Positions 21,429-34,182 of a stretch of DNA of 64,000 nucleotides are shown piece after piece. This stretch comes from Saccopteryx bilineata (lineage: Eukaryota > Chordata > Mammalia > Chiroptera > Emballonuridae), in the NCBI RefSeq assembly GCF_036850765.1, contig NC_089501.1, positions 12,810,997-12,874,996 of the forward strand. The letters run 5' to 3'. Made by a program: the position numbers and the translations under genes. Below the pieces are notes generated by a model. It searched no databases. It was not told where the DNA came from and saw only the letters and a program-made list of their open reading frames with translations. How positions within the stretch are numbered: position 1 is the first letter of the stretch; each line of letters opens with the position of its first letter.

Positions 21429-22243
21429 CTCCAGAGGGTGATCACCCCATGCCAGGGCAAGGAGAAAGGGTTCTAATGCCTAGGAAGCATTTTTGTTTGT
21501 TTGTTTGTTTTTGAGCTTCGTGATAAGATTTTTTTAAGGTTGAAATGGAAGACCTTCCAAAGGCTCCTAATATCTCATCTCCATCCAACCCACTACAGAA
21601 AAAGTCCCTCCCGGTCTTGTTCATTAGGCCCAATACAAAGACCAGCATCTAGATTTTCTTTGTTATGATTCAGTCCATTTGTACTCATCCAGCTAGCACT
21701 GTCTGTGTTCCTAGCTGCTCACTGGCTGGCACTGTGCTCAAGCCCAGTCCTAAAGCCTGCACTTGGCAGTCCACATGGCAGCCACCACCTGTGCTTAAAA
21801 AGCTTTTGAAAAAAGATGACGTCAGAGTAATGGCGGGGTAGGAAGCGATACCGATAAATCTCCCCCAAAACTCAACAAGATCTTCAACCAGAAACAGAAA
21901 AACCTATCCTTGGAACCTCCAGATGTTTCGCAATACACCCGAAGGTATGATCGAGCGAAAAATTGGCTAAATATATAACCAAACCCCAAAGGAAATAGGG
22001 AGTAAGAAATGCTCTGCCTTCCTCACTAAACTAAACAGGGCGGCTTTCACTGGAAACTGAGAATATAGAAACTAAGGCGGGCAAAGGGGGTGAATAGATC
22101 CAGGCCGCGGCACAAACGGCTGAACCAGGCTATGGCACAGAGATCCAGGCTGAGGAAAAACTGTTCCTGTGACAACCCGGGCAATACAAGCTAACACTCG
22201 CACCAAACCCAGACAAAGAAAGACAAGCGGGGCAGCCATTTTA

Positions 22244-22860
22244 GCCGATCTCCTGGTCGGCGTGCGCAGATAGTGGGTGAGATATTCCTTCCAAAGCCCC
22301 GAGAGTGAACGCCCGTGTTGTCCCACAGAGAGGCAGAGTCAGAGGCATTTGTGTGGGCTGAAAGTGGAATCTCCGGATGCCCCAGCGCCCTATGGGAGCC
22401 ACGCACGGGGAGGGAATGAGAATTAATTCCAACGCTGGAACTTTTCCATGCGGAAGGGGGTTTCACTCAGAGGGTGAGGCAGCCGGTCTGATATCCTGGT
22501 CGGTGCACACGGAGAGTGGTCAAGAGACTCCTCCCAGCACCTCAGGAGTGGGAGCCCGTGTTATCCCACAGAGGGGCAGAGTCAGGGGCCTTTGTGTGGG
22601 CTGAAAGCGAAATCTCAGGCCGCCCAAGTGCCTTGAAAAAGCCACACACGGGGACGGAGCGAGAGCCAATTCCAACGCTGGAACTTTTCAGTGCGGGTGG
22701 GGGGTTTCACTGAGTGGGCGAGACTTCCAGCCTGACATCCTGGTCTGCGTGCGCAGATAGTGAGCTAGAGTTTACTCCAAGCGCCCCGGGAGTGGTTGCC
22801 CGCCCGTGTTACCGGACAGAGTGGCAGAGCCAGAGGTCTTTGAGTGGGCAGAAGCCCCGC
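22244..22860 (+). promoter_or_regulatory. Tandem 5'-UTR monomers of L1-B
   Basis: Three consecutive related units begin at 22244, 22482 and 22730 (periods 238 and 248 bases); the third is partial. Shared landmarks are atcctggtcggtg-like, cccgtgtt-tcccacagag, ggcagagtcag and ttccaacgctggaacttttc. The units are GC- and CpG-rich compared with the rest of the element. This resembles, in layout only, the monomer promoters of rodent L1s; promoter activity is inferred. Confidence 0.8.
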
Positions 22861-24233
22861 CTGATTATGCTAGCAGCTCTGACTGACTGAGCCTTACCCA
22901 GAGCCCTGAGCTGAGTGGGAATAGAGTGGGGAGTTGCCAGCTTTTTGAGCCTCTTACTATCCAGGCAGAGGCAGCAGCAACCCCATAGCTGGATTTTCAG
23001 GCTACTAATTGAGGAAGGAAAGACTAGGAGAGAGGCTCCAGGAACACAGACTCTCTCACTGTCGAGCCTATAAATGCTAATGAGCCTCGACTGCCAACGA
23101 GACTGAAACACAATACATGACATCGCCATAGAGACTTATCAACTGCAAACATCTACCTGAGCGTGCCAAAGGGGCAGAACCCGGGGTACAGAGTCACCGA
23201 CCAGGAAGAGGGAGAGAAAAGAAAAAGCAAGAAGATAACCTCTCAAAATCAAGAATAATCCGCAGACTTTATAACCTATCCCATTTTATTATATTTGTTC
23301 GTTTGTTTCTCTTATCTTCACCCTTGATTTTTTTTTTCCTCCTCCAATTTGGTCGTTTAACTCTCTACCAGTCTTACTCTCTCCTCTCCTTGAACTACAC
23401 TACCCATAAGTGTTACATCTCCCATTATCTTTTCTTTCCTCTTCCTTTCTATGAGGATTGCACTCCAAAACCCTTAACTCTCTCTCTCTCTCCTCTTTTT
23501 TCTTTTTTCTTCTTTTAGTGGTTCCCTCTTTCTCTCTCTCTCTCTCTCTCTCTCTTTTCTCCCTCTATATTAGTTTCTTCCTTTCTCCTTTATGTCTCCT
23601 CTCATTCAAACCTCAATAATGAACAAATTATCTTATCTGGGACTCAAACTTATGTTTGTGGCATTTTGGGGGGATTTTACCTCACCTTTTTAACTCACTA
23701 GCAGTGCTCCCATCCCTGGCTCTCCATTTTATCAAGCTCTTGTCCCACTAAATACAATCATAATTTTTTAATTTGTCCCCTCATTTTCCTGTTTCCCCTC
23801 TTATTCCTCTCATTATAACTCTTAGTCAACCAACACCTAAACGCAAATCATTTTATTCTTGATCCAAATTTTTTCATTATTTCCTTTTTGTGGGTTCATA
23901 CCCCCCTTTTTTAATTTTTTTATTTATTTATCTTTTTTCTTGCCCCTTTATTACTTTCCCCCAATTCAGGCCCTCCATTACAGGCATTGTTTGTTCTATT
24001 AAATATAATATAATTCACAGTTCACCACAAGATTTTCTCAAGAAAGAGGGGAGAGGAGAGGAGAGGAAAAAAGGAGGGGAGCAATAATTTTCTTTTTTTT
24101 ATTTTTATTTTATTTTATTTTTCTTTATTTCATTATTAATTTAAAAAAACACAACTTTTTTTCGATTTTTTATTTTTTTAACTTTTTATTCTTTATAAAA
24201 TCTCATTAATACTATCAACAAAACCACCCTCAG

Positions 24234-25175
24234 ATGCCATTAAGGAAGAGAAAATCGAATATCATGGATACAAAAAAAAGAGAGGTAACACAGATAGATG
24301 AGAAAAAATCTATGGAGAAAAAATTTAATATATTGGAAAACTTGGAGCTAAATGACAGAGAATTCAAGATCGAAATCCTAAAAATACTCAGAGATATACA
24401 AGAAAACACAGAAAGGCAATTTAGAGAGCTCAGAAAACAACTCAATGAACACAAAGAATATATGTCCAAGGAAATTGAAACTATAAAAACAAATCAAACA
24501 GAGATGAAAAACTCAATTCACGAGCTGAAAAACAAGGTAACAAGCTTAGCTAATAGAACAAGCCAGATAGAAGAGAGGATTAGTGAAATAGAAGACAAGC
24601 AACTTGAGGCACAACAGAGAGAAGAAGAAAGAGACTCAGAAATTTAAAAAAAAAATGAGATAGCCTTACAAGAATTATCTGACTCCATCAGAAAGAATAA
24701 CATAAGAATAATAGGTATATCAGAGGGAGAAGAGAGAGAAAATGGAATGGAGAACATACTCAAACAAATAATAGATGAGAACTTCCCAAGCCTGTGGAAA
24801 GAACTAAAGCCTCAAATTCATGAAGCAAACAGAATTCCGAGTTTTCTTAACCCCAATAAACCTACTCCAAGGCACATCATAATGAAATTGACACAAACCA
24901 ACAGCAAAGAAAAAATTCTCAAGGCAGCCAGGGAAAAGAAGAATACAACATATAAAGGAAGGCCCATTAGATTATCATCAGATTTCTCAGCAGAAACTCT
25001 ACAAGCTAGAAGAGAGTGGACCCCAATATTTAAAGTCCTGAAAGAGAGGAACTTTCAGCCATGAATACTATACCCATCAAAGCTATCCTTCAAATATGAT
25101 GGAGAAATAAAAACATTCACAGATACAGAAAAGATAAGGGAATTTATCATCAAAAAACCCCCACTTCAGGAATTA
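24234..25175 (+). pseudogene. L1-B ORF1 (broken)
   Basis: The start ATG at 24234 opens a 137-codon frame rich in K/E with heptad-like spacing, the coiled-coil that trimerises ORF1p. A stop at 24645 in an A-run (aaatttaaaaaaaaaatgag) ends it. The RNA-binding and C-terminal domains resume at 24747-25064 (TPRHIIMKL, KEKILKAARE, SSDFSAETLQARREW). A further break lies near 25064. ORF1p is the RNA chaperone of the L1 particle. A single-base indel in the A-run plus other changes disable it. Confidence 0.88.
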
Positions 25176-25557
25176 CTAAAGGGGGTTCTCCAATCAGATA
25201 CAAAGAACCAAAAAAAAATAAAACCACAAGTAAAAGCTCCAAGAAGAACACAATAAAACCAAATTTAAACTGTGACAACAACAAAAAGAAAGGGGGGAGA
25301 GGATGGAGATTAACAGTAGCAAAGGACGATGCAGTACAAAAGTACTTACAAAATAGTTCACTACAATGAACAGGGTAGGAACCCTTTTCATTACTTAAAG
25401 GTAACCACCATTGAAAAAACCACCACAGAAGCACATGAGATAAAAAAGATAGCAACAGAGGAAAGATGTATGGAATACAACCAAATAAAAACAAAAGATA
25501 GAAAAACGAAAGAGAAGGATCAAACAAGACACAAACTAACAAAAAACAATCTATAAA

Positions 25558-28500
25558 ATGGCAATAGGGAACTCACAAGTGTCAATAATTACACTAAATG
25601 TAAACGGAGTAAACTCACCAATAAAAAGACACAGAGTAGCAGAATGGATTAAAAAAGAAAATCCAACTGTATGCTGCCTACAGAAAACTCATCTAAGTAA
25701 CAAGGATAAAAACAAATTCAAAGTGAAAGGCTGGAAAACAATACTCCAAGCAAATAACATCCAAAAAAAAGCAGGCGTAGCAATACTCATATCGGATAAT
25801 GCTGACTACAAGACAACAAAAGTACTCAGAGACAAAAATGGCCATTTCATAATGGCTAAGGGGACACTGAATCAAGAAGACATAACAATTCTTAATATAT
25901 ATGCACCAAACCAAGGAGCACCAAAATATATAAGACAGCTACTTATTGATCTTAAAACAAAAACTGACAAAAATACAATCATACTTGGAGACCTCAATAC
26001 ACCGCTGACGGCTCTAGATCGGTCATCCAAACAGAGAATCAACAAAGATATACTGGCCTTAAACAAAACACTAGAGCACCTGGATATGATAGACATCTAC
26101 AGGACATTTCATCCCAAAATGACTGAGTATACATTTTTCTCCAGCATACATGGATCATTCTCAAGAATTGACCATATGTTGGGCCACAAAAACAACATCA
26201 GCAAATTCAGAAAAATTGAAGTTGTACCAAGCATATTTTCTGATCATAAAGCCTTGAAACTAGAATTCAACTGCAAAAAAGAGGAAAAAAATCCCACAAA
26301 AATGTGGAAACTAAACAAGATACTTTTAAAAAATGAATGGGTCAAAGAAGAAATAAGTGCAGAGATCAAAAGATATATACAGACTAATGAAAATGACAAT
26401 ATGACATATCAGAATCTATGGGATGCAGCAAAAGCAGTGATAAGAGGGAAGTTCATATCACTTCAGGCATATATGAACAAACAAGAGAGAGCCAAGTGAA
26501 CCACTTTACTTCACACCTTAAGGAACTAGAAAAAGAATAACAAAGACAACCCAAAACCAGCCGAAGAAAGGAGATAATAAAAATCAGAGCAGAAATAAAT
26601 GAAATAGAGAACAGTAAAACTATAGAAAAAATTAATAGAACAGAGAACTGGTTCTTTGAAAAGATCAATAAAATTGACAAACCCCTGGCAAGACTTACCA
26701 AAGAAAAAAGAGAAAGAACTCATATAAACAAAATCCAAAATGAAAGAGGAGAAATCATCATGGACACTGTAGATATACAAAGAATTATTGTAGAATACTA
26801 TGAAAAACTTTATGCCACTAAATTCAACCATCTAAAAGAAATGGATAAGTTCCTAGAACAATACAACCTTCCTAGACTGAGTCAAGAAGAAGCAGAAAGC
26901 CTAAACAGACCTATTAGTAGAGAAGAAATAGAAAAAACCACTAAAAACCTCCCCAAAAATAAAAGTCCAGGCCCAGACGGCTATACCAGCGAATTTTATC
27001 AAACATTCAAAGAAGACTTGGTTCCTATTCTACTCAAAGTCTTCCAAAAAATTGAAGAAGAAGCAATACTTCCAAACACATTTTATGAGGCCAACATAAC
27101 CCTCATACCAAAATCAGGCAAGGATGGCACAAATAAAGAAAACTACAGACCAATATTTCTAATGAATACAGATGCTAAAATACTAAACAAAATACTAGCA
27201 AATCGAATACAACAACATATTAAAAAAATAATACTTCATGATCAAGTGGGATTCATCCCAGAATCTCAAGGATGGTTCAACATACGTAAAACGGTTAACA
27301 TAATACACCATATCAACAAAACAAAGAACAAAAACCACATGATCTTATCAATAGACGCAGAAAAGGCTTTCGATAAAATACAACACAATTTTATGTTTAA
27401 GACTCTCAACAAAATGGGTATAGAAGGAAAATATCTCAACATGATAAAGGTCAAATATGATAAACCATCAGCTAACATCATATTAAATGGCACTAAACTG
27501 AAGGCTTTCCCCCTTAAATCAGGAACAAGACAGGGTTGTCCACTCTCTCCACTCTTATTTAATGTGGTACTAGAGGTTCTATCCAGAGCAATCAAACAAG
27601 ACAAAGAAATAAAAGGCATCCATATCGGAAAAGAAGAAGTAAAGGTATCACTTTTTGCAGATGATATGATCCTATACATCGAAAACCCCAAAGAATCCAC
27701 AAAAAGACTACTAGAAACAATAAGCCAATACAGTAAGGTCGCAGGATACAAAATTAACATACAGAAGTCAATAGCCTTTCTATATGCCAACAATGAAACA
27801 ACTGAGAACGAACTCAAAAGAATAATCCCCTTCACAATTGCAACAAAAAAAATAAAATACTTAGGAATAAACATAACAAAGAATGTGAAGGACTTATATA
27901 ATGAAAACTATAAACCATTGTTAAGAGAAATCGAAAAAGATATAATGAGATGGAAGAATATTCCTTGTTCTTGGTTAGGAAGAATAAATATAATCAAGAT
28001 GGCCATATTACCAAAAGCAATATACAAATTTAATGCAATTCCCATCAAATTTCCAATGACGTTTTTTAAAGAAATAGAGCAAAAAATCATCAGATTTATA
28101 TAGAACTATAAAATACCCTGAATAGCCAAAGCAATTCTAAAGAAAAAGAATGAAGCTGGGGGCATTACAATACCTGACTTCAAACTCTATTATAGGGCCA
28201 CGACAATCAAAACAGCATGGTATTGGCAGAAAAATAGACACTCAGACCAATGGAACAGAATAGAAAGTCCAGAAATAAAACCACATATATATAGTCAAAT
28301 AATTTTTGATAAAGGGGCCAAGAACACATAATGGAGAAAAGAAAGCCTCTTCAGTAAATGGTGCTGGGAAAACTGGAAAGCCACATGCAGAAGAATGAAA
28401 CTAGACTACAGTTTGTCCCCCTGTACTAAAATTAACTCAAAATGGATCAAAGATCTAAACATAAGACCTGAAACAATAAAGTACATAGAAGAAGACATAG

Positions 28501-29204
28501 GTACTCAACTCATGGACCTGGGTTTTAAAGAGCATTTTATGAATTTGACTCCAATGGCAAGAGAAGTGAAGGCAAAAATTAATGAATGGGACTACATCAG
28601 ACTAAGAAGTTTTTGCTCAGCAAGAGAAACTGATAACAAAATAAACAGAAAGCCAACTAAATGGGAAATGATATTTTTAAACAACAGCTCAGATAAGGGC
28701 CTAATATCCAAAATATACAAAGAACTCATAAAACTCAACAACAAACAAACAAACAATCCAATAAAAAAATGGGAAGAGGACATGAACAGACACTTCTCCC
28801 AGGAGGAAGTACAAATGGCCAACAGATATATGAAAAGATGCTCATCTTCTTTAATTATTAGAGAAATGCAAATCAAAACTCCAATGAGATACCACCTCAC
28901 ACCTGTTAGATTAGCTATTATTAACAAGACAGGTAATAGCAAATGTTGGAGAGGCTGTGGAGAAAAAGGAACCCTCATCCACTGTTGGTGGGAATGTAAA
29001 GTAGTACAACCATTGTGGAAGAAAGTATGGTGGTTCCTCAAAAAACTGAAAATAGAACTACCTTATGACCCAGCAATCCCTCTACTGGGTATATACCCCA
29101 AAAACTCAGAAACATGGATACGTAAATACACATGCAGCCCCATGTTCATTGCAGCATTGTTCACAGTGGCCAGGACATGGAAACAACCAAAAAGCCCGCA
29201 ATAG
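25558..29204 (+). pseudogene. L1-B ORF2 (broken endonuclease-reverse transcriptase)
   Basis: The ATG at 25558 starts a 313-codon endonuclease frame with conserved segments ITLNVNG, LQKTHL (expected QETH, so the catalytic glutamate position is changed), [15 protein letters not shown] and SDH. It ends at a TGA near 26497. Reverse transcriptase resumes at 26760-28103 with [29 protein letters not shown] and the catalytic box FADDMILYI, all intact. A stop follows near 28101. The C-terminal domain (28395-29204) keeps a cysteine-rich region [18 protein letters not shown]. At least three disruptions make it a pseudogene. Confidence 0.92.
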
Positions 29205-29419
29205 ATGACTGGATAAAGAAGATGTGGCACATATACACTATGGAATACTACTCAGCCATGAGAAATGATGACATCGGATCATTTACAGCAAAATGGTGAG
29301 ATATTGATAACATTATACGAAGTGAAATAAGTAAATCAGAAAAAAACAGAAACTGCATTATTCCATACATAGGTGGGACATAAAAGTGAAACTAAGAGAC
29401 ATTGATAAGAGTGTGGTGG

Positions 29420-29462
29420 TTATGGGGGGAGGGGGGAAAGGGGGAGGGGGAGGGGCACAAAG
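29420..29462 (+). other. G-rich 3'-UTR tract of L1-B
   Basis: Runs of three or more G (gggggga, ggggggaaag, ggggagg) lie in the L1 3'-UTR and could form a G-quadruplex. The counterpart in L1-A is C-rich on + at 8160-8200. This polypurine feature is common to mammalian L1 3'-UTRs. Confidence 0.7.
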
Positions 29463-29645
29463 AAAACTAGATAGAAGGTGACAGAGGACAATCTGACTTT
29501 GGGTGATGGGTATGCAACATAATTGAAAGACAAGATAACCTGGACTTGTTGATCTTTGAATATATGTATCCTGATTTATTGATGTCGCCCCATTAAAAAA
29601 ATAAAATTATTAAAAAATAAATAAATAAATAAGCCTTTGAAGAAA

Positions 29646-30524
29646 TGGTCTCTGCCTTTTAAGACTGTTACGAACTATGGCATCTCAAACCTTATGCAGG
29701 TTTCCTTTTTCCCAGAACCTGTTGGCTCCAAAGCAGTGGGTGTGCCCCAGCCCCATGGAAGAAGGGGAACAGTCTCTTTCCTGGTCTTGCTTTCAATATG
29801 GAAGGGTCTCTGAGAAGTCTGAGAGAAGGTCTGTGTGAGCCATGTGGGTGACAGCCTCATTAAAAAATAAATGACGGTGTGTGCATGTGCATGTGTGTGT
29901 ATGCCACAATGTCTCTGTTGAGGACATAGGTTGGAACATACAGAAGGAGAAATTTGCCCCAGATAGGCCTGTGGGGAAAGAGAGCAGTTAGAAAAAATGA
30001 AGTGACATCTAAACTGAGACTTGAACAGTATGAGTGATCCAAATCAAAAGGTAGTGAAAGAAAGTGTCCCCAACAGAGGTAAAATGACTGTAAAGACCGG
30101 AAGCAACAGATAAGCTCGTATACTGGTAAGAACTAAAGGCTAAACTCATTTGGTATTTTCAGGAGGTCTTATCCAGGTCTGAAGAAGGCTTGCCTCTACT
30201 GAATTTCTCACGTGAAAGAAGAAAGGAGTCCAACTGGGACAGGATACCTGCCGATGTTTGGGAAAAACTCACTGGGGCTTCAGGCCACATTTTGATCCTC
30301 TCCATTTTGACACAAAGCATAGCTGGGTGGGCATCAGTATTCACATATTTGCTCAAGCCATATTGCTTGTAAATATTTAATGTTTGTGTGAACCATCTGA
30401 AGTTCATGTCAAAATGTAGATTCTGATGCAACAGAACTGGGTGAGACCTAGGAGTCTGCCTTTCTGACAGTCCCCAGATGAGGCCCATGCTGCTAATCTG
30501 AGTACCACAGTTTGTGTAGCAAGA
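29646..30524. other. Intergenic, nothing recognised
   Basis: A short TG/TGCA microsatellite lies near 29876-29900. The 137-codon minus-strand frame at 30159-30572 extends into the next hAT element and has no recognised domain, so it is not called as a gene. Confidence 0.5.
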
Positions 30525-30532
30525 GTTTAGTG

Positions 30533-31372
30533 CAGTGGTTCTCAAAGTGTGTGCCAGGGTGCACTGGTGCACCCTAGAAGAGTTCCAGGTGCACCCTATG
30601 GTATTCTAGAGAAATATGTGCCTGTTGGGAACCAAAACACCAACAGCGTTTTTGGAGTTTAGATTTTTGGGGGGCAAAGGTGTAGGGAATTGGGTGTAAG
30701 CTGACAGTCTGCCCAACTCCCCACCTCACTTGCCTGATTAGGTTGCCAAAGGCTGTTAAGCTGTGGTGCTGGATTGTTTACATTACTCCCCATGTTCCCC
30801 AGAAGGACTGGAGGCAAGTTTCTTCTATCCTTTGTTTGGTGTAAAGATGATATGTATGGTAGGGGTTTTCTGCACTCAACACAATTTAGAGAAAAAAAGA
30901 GAGGAATTCTTCAATGTATTGAAATGAGAGTTTGCCTTTTAAATATATGCCCAAACATTGAAGAAATCACTAGGACATATCAGGCTCATGTTTCTCATAA
31001 ATACAAGAATGAAAAAACAACACATTCATGCCAGGACCAGCCGAATTTATTAAATCTTACTAAGAATGCATCTATATATATATAAAGATAACTTTTTTGT
31101 TTTTTTTTATTTTTAACCCCTCTTTTTTATGAATTCTAAGAAACATAACTCAAAAAATGTAACATAAAAATGTTTTTTAATGCAGAATAAATTTAATTTT
31201 GTTGCATTTATTTCATATAATTACCATAAAAGCATACTTGGACTTTATATTTTTTCTTTAATATTTGACTTAATTATTATAACATATTTCTCAGAAATTA
31301 GTATATAGTGTGCCTACAATTATTTGTAGGATTTTAAATGCGCCCTGACTTCAAAAAGTTTGAGAACCACTA
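30533..31372 (+). mobile_element. hAT (Charlie-like) element with transposase remnant
   Basis: This 840-base element has ends cagtggttctcaaagtgtg and ttgagaaccacta with a perfect 8-base TSD gtttagtg (30525-30532 and 31373-31380). The interior carries a frame (30774-31085) whose segment LLNICPNIEEITRTYQAHVS resembles the C-terminal part of hAT/ZBED-type transposases. Most of the transposase is missing, so this is an internal-deletion derivative. A long AT-rich 3' part follows. Confidence 0.85.
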
Positions 31373-31380
31373 GTTTAGTG

Positions 31381-32654
31381 ACTCAAATCACAGCTTGCTT
31401 CTCTGAATGGGACATTAGCACATCCTCTACTCATAATCACTTACCTAGGAAAGTAATGTTATTATCTATCTTTTTTATTTTATATCCTTGAAAGACATTT
31501 TAAAGACTATCTGGTCCTATTACCTCATTTTAGAATGAAGGGAACAGCCCAGAAATGGAGGTGACTTGCTTCAGGTTACAGAGCTAAAATTGATAATAAA
31601 GTCAGTAATACCCAGCATTCTTGCCAAAGAAAGGGTCTTTCCTTCCCATCACACAGTTGCTTCTCTTCAAGAAGTCCAGTCAAAAGAGGATTCTATACAA
31701 TCTTTGGCTTAGTTGGGGGAAGAGACTTTGGGAAGTAGAAGAAAAGAATGTGGCCAACAATCATTTTGACAGGATCCTACCCAAGATCCCAAAACAGGTT
31801 GTGTTCAAACTTGAGCAGAAATCTGGGCTCTTCATTCTCCTTCTAGGCAATTTATCTTGTATCTTTCTGAGTATTACCTCTGCAAATTACATAACCTTGA
31901 ACCATAAGTTTTACTTTCTTATAATGCCACATACATGGTACAATAAATCTCAATAGCATTTTTCAACATTTTTATTATTTTTTAGTATTTACATAATTCC
32001 AATAATATTAAGAAAATCTTAACTCGGGGGGGAAAAATAGTGCCATATATCCAATGAGCATTAAAAGAGATATGTAATAATTTAGTTATGTTATCCAAGC
32101 TGTAAAGGCTTTAGTAACTAGCAACAACAAATGTACTGGTTCTTATATTGATACATACATGATTTTATATAGAAACAACAAAAAAAATTTATTCTAAACT
32201 TCCCAGATTTAGAATTTTCCAATGTCCCTGCCAAGTAATTGGGCAGAGCTTCAAGAATCTCCTTTCCAACTAGGCCTTTTTTTGTCTTCTTGATAAATAA
32301 GTAGTATACTTGGCATTCTTTATTTTGATATTGGACTATCTCTAAGTAACCACATTCAGGTTCCTACTGTTGATATCAATGGTGATTGTGCAACTGTATT
32401 CATGTTTTTAAGCATTTCTTTTCATTTGCTTCTTAATTTTAAAGAAAAAAAATCCTATTATCCTCATAAATTTCTACTATTTAAAGCCAAAGTTAAAGAA
32501 ATATTTTCATTGATTTTAGATAAATTATTCCAACAAACTTTCAAAAATAATAAAACAATTTTTATGATGGTTAATTTTTTTAAACCCATGGCATTTTAAT
32601 AACTAAGCTCACAGTAATAATGTCTTAGCAATGTTTATATTGAAAATCTTTTGT
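31381..32654. other. Intergenic with MIR fragment
   Basis: A degraded MIR can be read at about 31440-31610 on + (attttagaatgaagggaaca, gacttgcttcaggttacaga). The rest is AT-rich with no gene. Confidence 0.5.
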
Positions 32655-32655
32655 T

Positions 32656-33045
32656 GGCCCTGGCCAGTTGGTTCAGTGGTAGAGCACTGGCTCAGTATGT
32701 GGATGTCCGGGTTGGATTCCTGGTCAGGATACACAGGAGAAGTGACCATCTGCTTCTCCACCCTTCCCCTTTCCTCTTCTTTCTCTTCCCCTCCTACAGC
32801 CATGGCTTAATTGGTTCCAGCACATCAGCCCTTGGCACTGAGGATGGCTCCATCAAGCCTCCATCTCAGGTGCTAAAAAATAGCTAACTTGGTTGCAGGC
32901 AATAGCCCCAAACGGGCCGAGCAACAGCCCCAGACAGGTGGGTTCTGGGTAGATCCTGATTAAGACACGTGTATAAGTCTGTCTCTCTATCTCCCCTGCT
33001 CTCACTTGGAAAAGGGGGGAAAAAAGGAAAAAGAAAAGAAAATCT
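32656..33045 (+). repeat. tRNA-derived SINE, GGCCCTGGCC type, diverged
   Basis: The head ggccctggccagttggttca is at 32656, followed by gtggtagagcactggctcag and the body. It ends in an A/G-rich tail near 33045. It is noticeably more diverged than the copy at 43088. Confidence 0.9.
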
Positions 33046-33680
33046 CTTGTTAAAACATATAACATGTATAGTTGGCTATGGCACAGCAATTTCTATACTT
33101 GTAATTTGTGTCACTGGTGCCCTGGCTTTGAAAAATGGAGTTTATAATTTTGGAAATATAACTAAGTCTCAGGGTTTTAAAATTCCTTGGAAAATCATCA
33201 AAGTAAGTATGTTTGGTATAATAAAAGCCTATTAGAAGGTGGTTTGCTTTTCCTCAAAGTTAAATGAGTCACACCTTGTCCTGTATATATATGTGTGTTT
33301 CATTTTGGCACAAAAATCTATAATCTGTGATCTGCCCTTGTCTTCAGGAAGGAGTAGTCATTCCAGTATTGAATGTGCACATTTTTACATCTCCTCAGCT
33401 AATAGAAATTTCAGAATATCAAATTTTTAAAAGTACAAATAAATTATGTTACAAATCCATTCTACAAACTTAGGGCCAAATGTACAGAATATAACAAATC
33501 TGAGTATCATTCTCCACTTTGGCCATCAGAAGATGGTCTGTCTACAGCCCTTGAAGGTCATCTGTTATACTAACTCCATTGCCCAGTTAGTGTCAGATGC
33601 AATCAGAACTTTGTCCAGTTATAAAAAAAATCAATCACACTCATCTGCTACTCTATCAGAAGCAATTGTAACAATTCATG
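33046..33680. other. Intergenic, nothing recognised
   Basis: AT-rich sequence; short frames only, none with a domain I recognise. Confidence 0.5.
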
Positions 33681-33688
33681 CATTAGAA

Positions 33689-33917
33689 CCGTGATGGCGA
33701 ACCTTTTTATAAAAACCACCCACTTTTGCAGTGCTGGTCAACCTGGTCCCTCCTGCCCCGCCCACTAATGGGTGTTCCAGCTTTCCATGGTGGAGCAACC
33801 AAATGGCGCCATGATTGGCCCATCATGAAAGCTGGAATGCCCATAGTGGGCAAGAGGGACCAGGTTGACCAGCACTGCAAAAATGGGCAGTTTTTATAAA
33901 AAGGTTCGCCATCACGG
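33689..33917. mobile_element. Palindromic hAT MITE
   Basis: This 229-base element has inverted repeats of about 60 bases starting ccgtgatggcgaacctttt and a perfect 8-base TSD cattagaa (33681-33688 and 33918-33925). The inner part (agctttc, caccatg-like, acccacta-like motifs) is related to the hAT embedded in family B LTRs. The transcript would fold into a long hairpin. Confidence 0.93.
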
Positions 33918-34044
33918 CATTAGAAGACTAAATCATATCTTATTAATGGACCAGTTGAAGGAAGCATACTCTGGTGACCATTGTAAAACAGTGGCCTATC
34001 TATTAAAAGTCATTTATTTTAGGAGTTCTTTTGCTTCACTGAGC

Positions 34045-34125
34045 CAACAAATATTTATTGAGCTCCTACCAGGCATCAGGAACTGAGCTGGTGCTTGGAG
34101 ATGTAAAATTAAATAAAACATGCAC
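34045..34125 (-). repeat. L2-like fragment
   Basis: The text aacaaatatttattgagctc followed by a degraded ccaggcatcaggaactgagc matches the reverse of the L2 3' end. It is short and diverged. Confidence 0.6.
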
Positions 34126-34182
34126 AATTTCTCTTGTGCAAGGACATTATTGCAAACCAAAAACGTGACCAGATAAATATTG

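Larger units (their letters stand above)
21815..29630 (+). mobile_element. Full-length LINE-1 (L1-B) with monomeric 5'-UTR
   Basis: The L1 starts gatgacgtcagagtaatggc at 21815 and ends in an A-rich (aaat)n tail at about 29630. Flanking repeats aagcttttgaaaaaa (21800-21814) and aagcctttgaagaaa (29631-29645) form a TSD with two mismatches. It has a 2.4-kb 5'-UTR with tandem monomers, ORF1, an inter-ORF spacer, ORF2 and a G-rich 3'-UTR. Both ORFs carry stops or frameshifts, so it is no longer autonomous. Confidence 0.93.

Noticed and set aside
26266..28103. Antisense frames of up to 202 codons within L1-B
   Set aside because: They are the reverse strand of L1 ORF2 and carry no recognised domain.
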